64,000 nucleotides of DNA from Helicobacter pylori (lineage in GTDB: Bacteria > Campylobacterota > Campylobacteria > Campylobacterales > Helicobacteraceae), in contig NZ_QBAW01000001.1 of assembly GCF_009689985.1 (NCBI RefSeq), forward strand, positions 124,001 to 188,000, in the 5' to 3' direction. Positions 27,993-37,002 of this stretch are shown in pieces. Within the stretch, counting starts at the first letter, position 1. Each line of letters opens with the position of its first letter. Made by a program: the position numbers and the translations under genes. Under the pieces are notes generated by a model that made no database searches, was not told the DNA's origin, and was given only the letters and a program-made list of their open reading frames with translations.

Positions 27993-28415
27993 CTATAAAT
28001 TCTTACTGGAATCAATGGCGTAATTGATCACGCCTCGATACTTTTTTAAGGCTGAACTCAAGGCTAAATACATGGTAGAGTTCTTGCCCATTTCACTCGT
28101 TTCTATGTCTAAATCCACGCTGTTGCCATCATTTTTAGCCAAATGCCCGTCTCTAAAAAAAAGGCTCGCCCCATCTTTAGCGCTATTTTCAAAGTCTAAA
28201 TGCCTAGGGTTAGTGTGGGCTAAAGGCAAAACTTTACTGGATTGGTTTTCAAAAATTTCTGCTTTTTTCTTTGCTAAAACGCTTTCAAAATCCAAATCCT
28301 TTGGCCTGTAAAAGGGGGTATCCACATTAGCGATGTTAGAAGCGATCATATCTTGCCTTAAAGCCCTATAATCTAGTGCTTTATAAACCAATCCAAACGC
28401 TTTAGAAAAATCCAT
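27993..28415 (-). CDS. flgB: Flagellar proximal rod protein FlgB
   Basis: Innermost rod protein. MDFSKAFGLVYKALDYRALRQDMIASNIANVDTPFYRPKDLDF is the standard opening. I chose ATG at 28415 behind AAAGGGG (140 residues); open sequence upstream would add 16 non-conserved residues. First gene of flgB-flgC-fliE. Confidence 0.94.
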   Translation of the reverse strand: MDFSKAFGLVYKALDYRALRQDMIASNIANVDTPFYRPKDLDFESVLAKKKAEIFENQSSKVLPLAHTNPRHLDFENSAKDGASLFFRDGHLAKNDGNSVDLDIETSEMGKNSTMYLALSSALKKYRGVINYAIDSSKNL

Positions 28416-28605
28416 CAAAACCCCTTTTTTAAACCCTTGCAAATTAAAGCATGCAAAAATCATTCCAAAATCAGCTCGCTTCTCATCAAAGAATAAAACA
28501 TGCTTAAGCTTGAGCGATAAGCCAATTTGGAGCCATTATAGTGTAAAATACCCCTAAAATACCTTAAGAGAACGCCTATTCAAAAACCAAAATAAGGAAA
28601 TCCTA

Positions 28606-29772
28606 ATGACTACAGACAGAAACCTGTTTTTTTGCGCTTCGCTATTGATTTTTTTGGGGGTATTGATGAGCTATTCGCTCTCAACTTACACCACAGTGGT
28701 GCTGTATCATTATGGGGAATTCCATTTTTTCATACGCCAGCTTGTGGGTGCAATCATAGGGATTGTCATCATGTGGGGGTTGTCTAGGGTTGATCCTAGC
28801 AAGTGGTTTAGCCGTTTGGGGTTTTTTCTTCTTTTTATCCCACCATTACTCATTATTGGCATGTTTTTTTTGCCAGAAAGCCTTTCTAGCAGCGCAGGGG
28901 GGGCGAAGCGTTGGATCCGTTTGGGGTTTTTCTCTCTAGCGCCTTTGGAGTTTTTAAAGATTGGTTTCACCTTTTTTCTTGCGTGGAGTTTGTCTCGCAC
29001 CTTTGTGGCAAAAGAAAAGGCTAATGTCAAAGAAGAACTGATCACTTTTGTGCCTTATTCGGTGGTGTTTGTGGCCTTAGCGATTGGGGTGGGGGTTTTG
29101 CAAAACGATTTGGGGCAGATTGTTCTTTTGGGGGCGGTTTTAGCGGTGTTATTGGTTTTTTCTGGGGGGAGTGCGCATTTGTTTGGCTTGATTATTTCAG
29201 GGGCGTTTGCGATCAGTGTTTTAGCGATTGTTACAAGCGAGCATAGGATTTTACGCCTGAAATTGTGGTGGTCTAATTTGCAAAACTCACTTTTCACGCT
29301 TTTGCCGGATAGATTAGCGAACGCTCTTAGAATAAGCGACTTGCCCGAATCCTATCAGGTCTTTCATGCAGGCAATGCCATGCATAATGGGGGGTTTTTG
29401 GGGCAAGGGCTTGGGCTAGGGCAAATCAAGCTCGGGTTTTTAAGCGAAGTGCATACAGATATGGTTTTAGCTGGGATCGCCGAAGAATGGGGGTTTTTGG
29501 GGTTATGCGTTTGTTTTATTTTGTTTTCTGTTTTGATTGTTTTGATTTTTAGGATCGCTAACCGCTTGAAAGAGCCAAAATATTCGCTATTTTGCGTGGG
29601 CGTGGTGCTGCTTATCAGTTTTTCTTTGGTGATTAATGCTTTTGGGGTGGGCGGAATTCTTCCGGTTAAAGGCCTAGCGGTGCCGTTTTTGAGCTATGGA
29701 GGGAGTTCGCTTTTAGCGAATTGTATCGCTATAGGGCTTGTTCTAAGCCTAGCGCGATACACGAAGGGCTAA
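28606..29772 (+). CDS. ftsW: Septal glycan polymerase FtsW
   Basis: SEDS-family peptidoglycan polymerase that pairs with FtsI at the septum. Ten membrane helices; conserved stretches include GGAKRWIRLG, LQNDLGQIVLL, FHAGNAMHNGGFLGQGLGLGQIKLGFLSEVHTDMVLAGIAEEWGF and the final PFLSYGGSSLLANCIAIGLVLSL. 388 residues. Single gene; a TATAG/TAAAAT -10 region lies near 28537-28551. Confidence 0.94.
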   Translation: MTTDRNLFFCASLLIFLGVLMSYSLSTYTTVVLYHYGEFHFFIRQLVGAIIGIVIMWGLSRVDPSKWFSRLGFFLLFIPPLLIIGMFFLPESLSSSAGGAKRWIRLGFFSLAPLEFLKIGFTFFLAWSLSRTFVAKEKANVKEELITFVPYSVVFVALAIGVGVLQNDLGQIVLLGAVLAVLLVFSGGSAHLFGLIISGAFAISVLAIVTSEHRILRLKLWWSNLQNSLFTLLPDRLANALRISDLPESYQVFHAGNAMHNGGFLGQGLGLGQIKLGFLSEVHTDMVLAGIAEEWGFLGLCVCFILFSVLIVLIFRIANRLKEPKYSLFCVGVVLLISFSLVINAFGVGGILPVKGLAVPFLSYGGSSLLANCIAIGLVLSLARYTKG

Positions 29773-29788
29773 AAAGCCTAGCCCTTTT
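29764..29788 (+). terminator. Terminator of ftsW
   Basis: AAGGGCTA / TAGCCCTT stem with a 7-base loop, ending in TTTT, overlapping the ftsW stop; the gene on the other side (ceuE) converges on it. Confidence 0.7.
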
Positions 29789-29793
29789 AAAGA

Positions 29794-30795
29794 TTAGTGC
29801 CATAAAAAGGGTTCAACTTCTGCGTCATTCAAATCAAAAACCACCTTATAATAATCTTTGACTATCGCATTAATATCCACGCCCTTAAAGGCTTCAGGAT
29901 GGGCTTTTAAAGCGATATACAAGCTAATGAGTGGGGCTCTAGGACCGCCAATATCCATTGTGGGGAGTTTATAAACTTGCTTGTTTTTGATAGCTTTGAT
30001 AGTAGCAAATTTGGGGTTGTTTAACACATCTTCAGGGCTAAGCGGGCTTATCCACCAAATAAAGATAATCTCAGGGTTTTCTTTAACGATTTTTTCCACG
30101 CTAATGTCAGCACGTCCAAACTTAACGTATTTCAAGCCAAAATTATCTATGCCCCCTTTTTCTAAAATATCTGAATCGAGGGCTTGATGGCCGCTGATTT
30201 TATTGGCTTTATGGAAAAGCTCCACGCCCTTTTTGTTTTTAACATTCTTCAAACGCTCTTTAATAAAATCCAAAGTTTCTTGCATTTTGGCGAATTTTTT
30301 AGAAGCATCAACTTCTAAGGCTTTAGCTTGAGCGTCAATATCTTCCATGACTTCTGCAATGGTTTTTTCTTGGAAAGAAAGGAATGATATACCAAATTTT
30401 TTCGCATGCTCTACCGCTTTAGGGTTGCCCACAAAGGTTACCACAAGATCGGGGCTAAGCTTTTTTAAAAGCTCCACATTCAACGCCGCCACATGATCAC
30501 TGCTCATGGATTTAATGCGATTAGGATCTTTGAGAGTGGCTTTAACAATATCAGATTTAAAAGCGTAATCCGAAATGCCCACGACCCTATCCCAAGTATT
30601 GAACATGGCAGGCACTTCTGCAAAGCTACCCAAGTAGATTATTTTAGAAACAGGAAGCTTTATGGTTTGCTCCCCAAAATAATCCTTGACTTGGATTTCT
30701 TGATTAGAAGCGTTAGCCACGCCTAATAACGATGAAACAAGAAGTGCCCCTAAAGAATAAGAAATTAAAGCTTTTTTAAAGCGAGCGATTAACAT
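29794..30795 (-). CDS. ceuE: Periplasmic metal/siderophore-binding protein CeuE
   Basis: Substrate-binding protein of an Fe(III)- or nickel-chelate ABC importer. N-terminal signal peptide (FKKALISYSLGALLVSSLLGVANA), then the type III binding-protein fold: YFGEQTIKLPVSKIIYLGSFAEVPAMF, LKKLSPDLVVTFVGNP, ENPEIIFIWW. 333 residues. No permease or ATPase gene is adjacent. From memory, strain 26695 has two tandem ceuE copies here; this window has one. A TATAAT -10 is at 30826-30831. Confidence 0.9.
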   Translation of the reverse strand: MLIARFKKALISYSLGALLVSSLLGVANASNQEIQVKDYFGEQTIKLPVSKIIYLGSFAEVPAMFNTWDRVVGISDYAFKSDIVKATLKDPNRIKSMSSDHVAALNVELLKKLSPDLVVTFVGNPKAVEHAKKFGISFLSFQEKTIAEVMEDIDAQAKALEVDASKKFAKMQETLDFIKERLKNVKNKKGVELFHKANKISGHQALDSDILEKGGIDNFGLKYVKFGRADISVEKIVKENPEIIFIWWISPLSPEDVLNNPKFATIKAIKNKQVYKLPTMDIGGPRAPLISLYIALKAHPEAFKGVDINAIVKDYYKVVFDLNDAEVEPFLWH

Positions 30796-30825
30796 AACAA
30801 TTCCTTTCGTATGATTTATGAAGCG

Positions 30826-30831
30826 ATTATA
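30826..30831 (-). promoter_or_regulatory. -10 box of ceuE
   Basis: TATAAT on the minus strand (GTGTTATAATCGC), 31 bases before the ceuE start; the region upstream is very AT-rich and could hold Fur or NikR sites, none of which I can define. Confidence 0.6.
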
Positions 30832-30968
30832 ACACCATTAAGGAAATACAAGCAGTAAAAATGAAACTTTTTTTCACAAAATCTTAAAATTTAAAAGGAA
30901 ATATCTTTTCATTAACTTTTTAAGAATATACTCCACCATGTTTCCGCTGATTGAGTGGAAAGCATAAT

Positions 30969-30996
30969 AAAATTAAATCTGTTCAGGTTTAATTTT
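30969..30996 (+). promoter_or_regulatory. Inverted repeat in the tsaA upstream region
   Basis: AAAATTAAA - 10 bases - TTTAATTTT, a perfect 9-bp inverted repeat 38 bases before the tsaA ATG, next to a CATAAT/TAAAAT -10-like sequence. It may be an operator or a leader hairpin. Confidence 0.4.
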
Positions 30997-31033
30997 GATC
31001 CAACAAAATTTTAATAACACTAAGGAGTTGTAT

Positions 31034-31630
31034 ATGTTAGTTACAAAACTTGCCCCCGATTTTAAAGCGCCTGCCGTTTTAGGAAACAATGAGGTTGATG
31101 AACACTTTGAGCTTTCCAAAAATTTAGGTAAGAGCGGTGCGATTCTTTTCTTTTGGCCAAAAGATTTTACTTTTGTATGCCCTACAGAAATCATTGCGTT
31201 TGACAAAAGAGTGAAAGACTTCCACGAAAAAGGCTTTAATGTGATTGGCGTGTCTATTGACAGCGAGCAAGTCCATTATGCATGGAAAAACACCCCTGTA
31301 GAAAAAGGCGGTATTGGTCAAGTAACTTTCCCCATGGTGGCTGATATTACTAAGAGCATTTCTAGAGACTATGATGTGTTGTTTGAAGAAGCGATCGCTT
31401 TGAGAGGGGCTTTTTTGATTGACAAAAACATGAAAGTAAGACATGCAGTGATCAATGACTTGCCATTAGGTAGGAATGCAGATGAAATGCTTCGCATGGT
31501 AGACGCTCTCTTACACTTTGAAGAACACGGTGAAGTATGCCCAGCAGGCTGGAGAAAAGGCGATAAAGGCATGAAAGCGACTCATCAAGGCGTTGCAGAA
31601 TATCTTAAAGAAAATTCCATTAACCTTTAA
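31034..31630 (+). CDS. tsaA: Peroxiredoxin TsaA (AhpC)
   Basis: Thioredoxin-dependent 2-Cys peroxiredoxin, a major antioxidant protein of H. pylori. The peroxidatic Cys is in DFTFVCPTE (residue 49) and the resolving Cys in EVCPAGW (about 169). ATG at 31034 follows AAGGAG by 7 bases; in-frame sequence upstream is not conserved. 198 residues. A hairpin with a T-rich tail follows (31648-31680). Confidence 0.96.
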   Translation: MLVTKLAPDFKAPAVLGNNEVDEHFELSKNLGKSGAILFFWPKDFTFVCPTEIIAFDKRVKDFHEKGFNVIGVSIDSEQVHYAWKNTPVEKGGIGQVTFPMVADITKSISRDYDVLFEEAIALRGAFLIDKNMKVRHAVINDLPLGRNADEMLRMVDALLHFEEHGEVCPAGWRKGDKGMKATHQGVAEYLKENSINL

Positions 31631-31647
31631 TGGTTTAATTCGCTGTT

Positions 31648-31690
31648 TGATCAAGAGAAACTTCGTTTTTCTTGGTTGAATCCTTTTCTT
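31648..31690 (+). terminator. Terminator of tsaA
   Basis: TCAAGA-GAAAC and GTTTT-TCTTGG form an imperfect stem-loop about 20 bases after the tsaA stop, followed by T-rich sequence. Confidence 0.55.
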
Positions 31691-31783
31691 TTTATTCTTT
31701 GCCAGTTTCTAAGATTTTCGTATCGTTTTATCTTTTTATAATTTTTGAATTTTTGAATTAATTTTTTTAATAAAGGGTTTTTT

Positions 31784-32599
31784 ATGAACATATTCAAGCG
31801 TATTATTTGCGTAACGGCTATTGTTTTAGGTTTTTTTAACCTTTTAGACGCCAAACACCACAAAGAAAAAAAAGAAGACCACAAAATCACTCGTGAGCTT
31901 AAAGTGGGCGCTAACCCTGTGCCGCATGCGCAAATCTTGCAATCAGTCGTGGACGATTTGAAAGAGAAAGGGATCAAATTAGTGATCGTGTCTTTTACCG
32001 ATTATGTGTTGCCTAATTTAGCGCTCAATGACGGCTCTTTAGACGCGAATTACTTCCAGCACCGCCCTTATTTGGATCGGTTTAATTTGGACAGAAAAAT
32101 GCACCTTGTTGGTTTGGCCAATATCCATGTGGAGCCTTTAAGATTTTATTCTCAAAAAATCACAGACATTAAAAACCTTAAAAAAGGATCAGTGATTGCC
32201 GTGCCAAATGATCCGGCCAATCAAGGCAGGGCGTTGATTTTACTCCATAAACAAGGCCTTATCGCCCTCAAAGACCCAAGCAATCTATACGCTACGGAGT
32301 TTGATATTGTCAAAAATCCTTACAATATCAAAATCAAGCCTTTAGAAGCCGCGCTATTGCCTAAAGTTTTAGGGGATGTGGATGGGGCCATCATAACAGG
32401 GAATTATGCCTTGCAAGCGAAACTCACCGGAGCCTTATTTTCAGAAGACAAGGACTCGCCTTATGCCAATCTAATAGCCACTCGTGAGGACAACGTGCAA
32501 GATGAAGCCATAAAAGCGCTGATTGAAGCCTTACAAAGTGAAAAGACCAGGAAATTCATTTTGGATACTTATAAAGGGGCGATTATCCCGGCTTTTTAA
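31784..32599 (+). CDS. metQ: MetQ/NlpA-family substrate-binding protein
   Basis: Binding protein of a D/L-methionine ABC importer. Signal-like N-terminus (RIICVTAIVLGFFNLLDA) without a clear lipobox Cys, then ELKVGANPVPHAQIL, DYVLPNLALNDGSLDANYFQHRPYL, IAVPNDPANQGRALILL and VDGAIITGNYAL, all typical of NlpA lipoproteins. 271 residues. The matching ATPase and permease genes (metN, metI) lie about 9 kb away, not adjacent as in many bacteria. Confidence 0.9.
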   Translation: MNIFKRIICVTAIVLGFFNLLDAKHHKEKKEDHKITRELKVGANPVPHAQILQSVVDDLKEKGIKLVIVSFTDYVLPNLALNDGSLDANYFQHRPYLDRFNLDRKMHLVGLANIHVEPLRFYSQKITDIKNLKKGSVIAVPNDPANQGRALILLHKQGLIALKDPSNLYATEFDIVKNPYNIKIKPLEAALLPKVLGDVDGAIITGNYALQAKLTGALFSEDKDSPYANLIATREDNVQDEAIKALIEALQSEKTRKFILDTYKGAIIPAF

Positions 32600-33026
32600 G
32601 CCATTTGTTGGATAAAATTCATCTTTAAGATGAATGGGGACTTTAGGCGCTAATCAAAAGTTCTTTTCTTATTGAGTATTAAAAACGCTAAGAGTATTTT
32701 TAAAATAAAACGAAAAGAGCTTGCACTAATCAAGCGGCAATTTCTTAAAAGCGTTATTTCTTAAAGGGGGAAATGGTGCAAAATAACCCCCCTATCTCCC
32801 TTTAAAAGATTAAACAAGGCTTTAGCTGTCAATATGCGATTAGAACCAAGCCAAACATACAGCAAGCCTAAATCTCATTGAAGTTACGCTTTTAGAATTT
32901 TTCCAATAAAAGCCAGTTTTAAAACCATTAGACTGAGTTATAGAGCACTGAAACAAGTTTGGAAACAAGCTGGCTGGTTTTTAGCGTTTAGAGGGTAATG
33001 CGTTTTTGAAAAGATTTAGAATTTTA
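32600..33026. other. Gene-free stretch between metQ and mrdA
   Basis: Convergent gap. Just after metQ there is a 9-bp palindrome ATTCATCTT-T-AAGATGAAT (32618-32636). Further on, AAAGGGGG at 32764-32771 pairs with CCCCCC near 32789 or CTCCCTTT near 32797. AGCCAG near 32910 could pair with CTGGCT near 32971, which is followed by GGTTTTT. I see no gene; these may be terminators or pieces of a small RNA. Confidence 0.4.
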
Positions 33027-34793
33027 TTAAAGATAGCCAAGCTCATAGAGTTTATTGCTCATTTTCACTAACAAGCCCCCTAGTTTTGACCCCCCTTCCC
33101 CATGTTCTACTAAAATCGTGATAGCGTATTTGGGTTTTTCATAAGGCAAAAATGCGGTAATCCACGCATGGGATCGATGGAAATATTCCATATCCTTTTC
33201 TTTCATGCGATTGACGATGTTTTGAGCGATTTCCACGACTTGCGCGGTGCCGGTCTTGCACGCTAAAGTAACCTTAGAACCCCTTGTGGAATGATAAGCG
33301 GTGCCGTCTTTATGGTTACACACTTCATACATGCCCACGCGCAAGGCTTGGAGCTTCTTTTTTTGAAAACTATTCAGGGGGTCTTTGAGCGGCTGTTGGT
33401 TGTTGATAGCAAAATGAGGCGTTGCCAGTTTGCCTATCGCAATGAGTCCCGTGTAGGCTAGCACTTGCAAAGGCGTGGCTAAAAAAGAGCCTTGCCCAAT
33501 AGCGGTAATGAGCGTGTCCCCAACGCGCCAATCCTGATTGAAGCGTTTGAGTTTCCACAAATTATCCGGCACAATCCCCACAAATTCATTCGGCAAATCA
33601 ACGCCCGTTTTTTCCCCAAAACCCACTTCCCTTAAGGTTTTAGAGAGTTTTTCTATAGAGATTTCAAGCCCAAACTTATAAAAATACACATCCACGGACT
33701 CCCTAATGGCTTTATACAAATTAGAATTGCCATGCCCTGTTTTTTTCCAGTCTCTGAATTTGCGCTTACCCACTTCAATAAAAGGCGGGGTGGGTATGGT
33801 GGTGTTTTCTGTGATATGAAGGTTTTCTAAAAAGCTCAACCCCACGCCCATTTTAACCACAGATCCCGGCGGATACAAAGCGTTAGCGAAGCGGTTTAAT
33901 AAGGGGTTATAAATATCATCTTGAAGTTTTTGCCATTTGTCTTGACTGATCCCGCCTACAAAATCGTTCAAATTGTATTCAGGGTAACTTCCTGCAACGA
34001 GCAATTCCCCATTTTCGGCGTTCATCACTAAAATAGCCCCCCTTTTATTTTCAAAGAGCTTGTCCGCTTCTTTTTGCAAGCGTTTGTCTAAACTCAATTG
34101 CAAGTGGTTGTTGGCGCTTGGCGGCACTACTTCTAAAGTGGCTAATTCTTGATTGAGCGCATTGACACGCATGATTTTATAGCCCACCTTGCCTTGTAAA
34201 AGCTTGTTGTATTCTTTTTCAATGCCGGTTTTGCCCACAATCTGGCTGTATTGATTCTCTTCATCGTCTTTTAGATCTTGCAAGCTTGCCACCCCCACAT
34301 AGCCTAAAACATGCGAAGCTAAAGCGTTATTAGGGTAGTAGCGCTTGTCTAAGGGCAGCACAAAAATGCCTTGAGTTTGGATGAGTTTGGTATAAAGAGA
34401 TTGCATGGCAGTATAAGGAATGAGGCCCACCACTTTAATGAGGTTGTGGTTATAAAGCGAATTTTCTTTTTGGTAATTGTTTAAAAGCGTTTCTTTGGAA
34501 AAATTAGGGAAAAACTTTTGGATCATTTCAATTTTTTCTAAAAGCTCTTTTTGTTTCAACCCGCTAGGCAAAAACACGCCAAACACCAATTCATTAAGGG
34601 CTAAAAACTCATGGTTTCTGTCTGTAATATTGCCTCTTGTAGGGACTAAAAATTCCTTTTTGGTCATGTTGCGTTCGGCCAGTTTTTCATAGTATTCTTG
34701 ATTTTTAACGCTTAGAATAAATAAATTTAAAACCAACAACCCCCAAAACCCTACAAAAACAAAGAGTAAAAGCTTATAGCGAAGATTTTTCAT
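33027..34793 (-). CDS. mrdA: Elongation transpeptidase PBP2
   Basis: Cross-links peptidoglycan during cell elongation. TM anchor at residues 7-28, RGNITDRNHEFLALN, then the transpeptidase domain with SVVK (PPGSVVKMG, near residue 308), SVDVYFYKFG in place of the usual SxN region, and KTGTA near residue 514. 588 residues. Its start overlaps the end of the upstream small membrane protein gene by 20 bases. Confidence 0.94.
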   Translation of the reverse strand: MKNLRYKLLLFVFVGFWGLLVLNLFILSVKNQEYYEKLAERNMTKKEFLVPTRGNITDRNHEFLALNELVFGVFLPSGLKQKELLEKIEMIQKFFPNFSKETLLNNYQKENSLYNHNLIKVVGLIPYTAMQSLYTKLIQTQGIFVLPLDKRYYPNNALASHVLGYVGVASLQDLKDDEENQYSQIVGKTGIEKEYNKLLQGKVGYKIMRVNALNQELATLEVVPPSANNHLQLSLDKRLQKEADKLFENKRGAILVMNAENGELLVAGSYPEYNLNDFVGGISQDKWQKLQDDIYNPLLNRFANALYPPGSVVKMGVGLSFLENLHITENTTIPTPPFIEVGKRKFRDWKKTGHGNSNLYKAIRESVDVYFYKFGLEISIEKLSKTLREVGFGEKTGVDLPNEFVGIVPDNLWKLKRFNQDWRVGDTLITAIGQGSFLATPLQVLAYTGLIAIGKLATPHFAINNQQPLKDPLNSFQKKKLQALRVGMYEVCNHKDGTAYHSTRGSKVTLACKTGTAQVVEIAQNIVNRMKEKDMEYFHRSHAWITAFLPYEKPKYAITILVEHGEGGSKLGGLLVKMSNKLYELGYL

Positions 34794-35217
34794 ACAAACC
34801 CCACAAAGCGCTCTCTATTAAAGCAAAAAGAGCGAGAAAACCGAGTATCTTCAAATCCAAAGACACCGAAAAAAAGCGCGATAAATAGAGGTAATAAACC
34901 AAAAAGACATGCAAAGTTTTGAATAAAAAGCCGTCATTAAAAAGCTTTAAAGAGTTTTTATAGACGATTTGGTGGTAGATTAAAAACAGCAAGGCTAAAA
35001 CGCCTAAAGTCTTTAAATGCATGCTTTCAAACCAAAACAAACAACCAAATACGCTTAGGCTTGGCAGAAAATGGTCGTATTTTTTGGCATAAAACAAGAA
35101 TAAAAACCCAATCATCGGGGGTAAAAAAGGCATCAAATCTCTTAAAAGGCTATAAAAATAAAAACCAAAAATCCCTAAACATAAGAAAAAAAAGGAATCT
35201 TGTTTTAAAGAGAGCAT
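34774..35217 (-). CDS. Small membrane protein, MreD-like by position
   Basis: 147 residues with five hydrophobic segments (about 10-26, 28-44, 48-62, 68-84, 100-140). I see no catalytic motif. It sits directly upstream of mrdA with a 20-base overlap, where many bacteria have mreD; size and topology fit MreD but sequence similarity is not evident by eye. Downstream of engB by 11 bases. Confidence 0.75.
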   Translation of the reverse strand: MLSLKQDSFFFLCLGIFGFYFYSLLRDLMPFLPPMIGFLFLFYAKKYDHFLPSLSVFGCLFWFESMHLKTLGVLALLFLIYHQIVYKNSLKLFNDGFLFKTLHVFLVYYLYLSRFFSVSLDLKILGFLALFALIESALWGLYEKSSL

Positions 35218-35228
35218 GGTTTTGTGGC

Positions 35229-35855
35229 TTATAAAGGGTTGGTGAGCAAGTATTTCAAAAGGGTTTGGCGCACTATTTCAAGGGTTGGGTATTTTGAAGA
35301 AAGAGCGTTAAAATGGGTGGTGTTGATTAAAAAAGGTTTAGGAGCGTTTAAAAAAAGGCGGTGTTGCTCGTTTTTATTCAACTTGTCAAATTTCGTAAAA
35401 AGAGAAAGGTAGGCTTGATCGGGCCTTAGAAGGGCTTGAATATTTTCTTTAGCGTTTTTGTCAATTTCTAAATCCAAATGGCGTGCGTCTATCAAATGGA
35501 TAAAAAGTTTGATAGAAACTCTAACGCTCAACAATTCCCATAAAAACCCCTCCCATTCTTTTTTCAAGCTTCTAGAAACTTTAGCGTAGCCAAACCCGGG
35601 CAAATCAATCACATTAAAGGTTGTTATTAAAGCGTTTTCTTTATCTTCCCAAGTGGTGGAAAAAAAATTCGCTAAGCGGGTTTTTCCCGGCGTTGCTGAG
35701 CTTTTGGCGAGATTTTTCCCCAATAAGGTATTAATAAAGGTGCTTTTGCCTACATTGCTGCGCCCTAAAATGACCATCTCAGAAGTCAGGCTTGCGGGGC
35801 ATTGAAAAAGTTGGCTTGAAGAAGTGAGAAAATGAGCGTCTTTAATGGCGATCAT
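35229..35855 (-). CDS. engB: Ribosome-biogenesis GTPase EngB/YsxC
   Basis: GTPase needed for 50S assembly. G1 GRSNVGKST at residues 31-39, G2 region SATPGKT, G3 DLPGFGYA, G4 TKFDKL. 208 residues. The start overlaps the lptA stop by 4 bases. Confidence 0.95.
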   Translation of the reverse strand: MIAIKDAHFLTSSSQLFQCPASLTSEMVILGRSNVGKSTFINTLLGKNLAKSSATPGKTRLANFFSTTWEDKENALITTFNVIDLPGFGYAKVSRSLKKEWEGFLWELLSVRVSIKLFIHLIDARHLDLEIDKNAKENIQALLRPDQAYLSLFTKFDKLNKNEQHRLFLNAPKPFLINTTHFNALSSKYPTLEIVRQTLLKYLLTNPL

Positions 35856-36409
35856 GGTTTTTCCTTAGCGCCTTTCTTCTTCAATTTAGCCTTACGATTT
35901 TCTTCACTAATATCTTCCATATCAAACACAAACTTAGCGGGCCGTTTCGCGCTCCCCAACACATCAGCATAACCCTTAGTTTTGTTTAAAATGATTTCAT
36001 CACCGGTGATGACATTGGATTTCCCCACTTCTCTAACCACCGCATTTTGCAACAATTTGTATTCCCCATTCAGCGCGTTATAAATGAGCTTGTCAGCGCT
36101 CCCGCTGATTTCACGATTATCCTCTGTAAAGATGTTAAAATGCGTGTTCCCTGTGGCTTCATAGCGCTCTGGCTTTCGTTTATCGTTTAAAAACACGCTC
36201 ACCTTATCCGCAAACAACCGGTCTTTACCTTTTTTGATCTGCACATTGCCTTGAATAACGGCGGTTTTTGTTTTGTCATTCGCTACAAATTTGTTGCCAG
36301 TAATTTCTAAAAGTTCTCTTTCTTTTTTCAAACCTTTATTATCTGTTTTTTGAGCGCTCATCACGCTTAAAATACCAAAACAACACACAAGAACACACCA
36401 CCAACGCAT
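35852..36409 (-). CDS. lptA: Periplasmic LPS-transport protein LptA
   Basis: Bridges inner- and outer-membrane LPS transport parts. Signal peptide (WWCVLVCCFGILSVMSA), then the OstA fold: LLEITGNKFVANDKTKTAVIQGNVQIKKGKDRLFADKVSVF, with YEATGNTHFNI and KLIYNALNGEYKLLQNAVV. 185 residues with a Lys-rich tail. It abuts lptC, forming a natural pair. Confidence 0.9.
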   Translation of the reverse strand: MRWWCVLVCCFGILSVMSAQKTDNKGLKKERELLEITGNKFVANDKTKTAVIQGNVQIKKGKDRLFADKVSVFLNDKRKPERYEATGNTHFNIFTEDNREISGSADKLIYNALNGEYKLLQNAVVREVGKSNVITGDEIILNKTKGYADVLGSAKRPAKFVFDMEDISEENRKAKLKKKGAKEKP

Positions 36410-37002
36410 TAAAACCCTCCTTTAAAAGTGGGGAATTTTTTCTTTTCTTTTTGGCTTTGTTTGATCTCATCTAAAAATAAATTAGCTTGAATGCTTTGAG
36501 CTTCAATAATGGCTAAAGCATGCGAATAAGAAATGTCAAGCCCTTCAACCTTGCTATCCTTTGAAGTGAGAATGAAACGGCCCTTGCCTTTAAAATTTTG
36601 CTCTTTATGGTTGTAAATCCCTGTTTCACTCCAAAAACTAGAATCATCGCTTCTTTTATAGGTAACCCCATTAGGGAAGAAATACAAATCCTGCTGCCGT
36701 TTGGCTTTAGGGGATTCAACGCTTTCAATGGTGTCTTCATCATAGCGCTTGATTTTGGAATCAAAAAAGATCTCATGATCATCATATTGCAAAGCTTTTT
36801 TGCCTTCTATAGACAGATCAAGGATTTTATCGTTGATTTGGAACGCTTTAAAATTTTCTAATTCAATTTTAGGGATATCTTCTTTAGAGACCACGCTAGT
36901 GGGTTGGGAACGCAAAAAGAAAAAAACTAACCCTATCATGATGAAAGACAAAACCACAAAAAAGTTTAAAACGCTATTAGAGGTAAAGCTTGAGCACTTC
37001 AT
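36409..37002 (-). CDS. lptC: LPS-transport protein LptC
   Basis: Inner-membrane-anchored LPS carrier. One TM helix (VLNFFVVLSFIMIGLVFFF) and a periplasmic domain with repeated beta-strand pattern (FKAFQINDKILDLSIEGKKALQYDDHEIFFDSKIKRYDED; WSETGIYNHKEQNFKGKGRF). 197 residues. The start overlaps the kdsC end by 26 bases and its stop touches the lptA start. Confidence 0.88.
   Translation of the reverse strand: MKCSSFTSNSVLNFFVVLSFIMIGLVFFFLRSQPTSVVSKEDIPKIELENFKAFQINDKILDLSIEGKKALQYDDHEIFFDSKIKRYDEDTIESVESPKAKRQQDLYFFPNGVTYKRSDDSSFWSETGIYNHKEQNFKGKGRFILTSKDSKVEGLDISYSHALAIIEAQSIQANLFLDEIKQSQKEKKKFPTFKGGF

Noticed and set aside
32764-32820. Plus-strand 10-codon ORF (MVQNNPPISL) behind AAAGGGGG
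   Set aside because: The G and C runs pair with each other as a hairpin, and no promoter is evident; too weak for a gene call.
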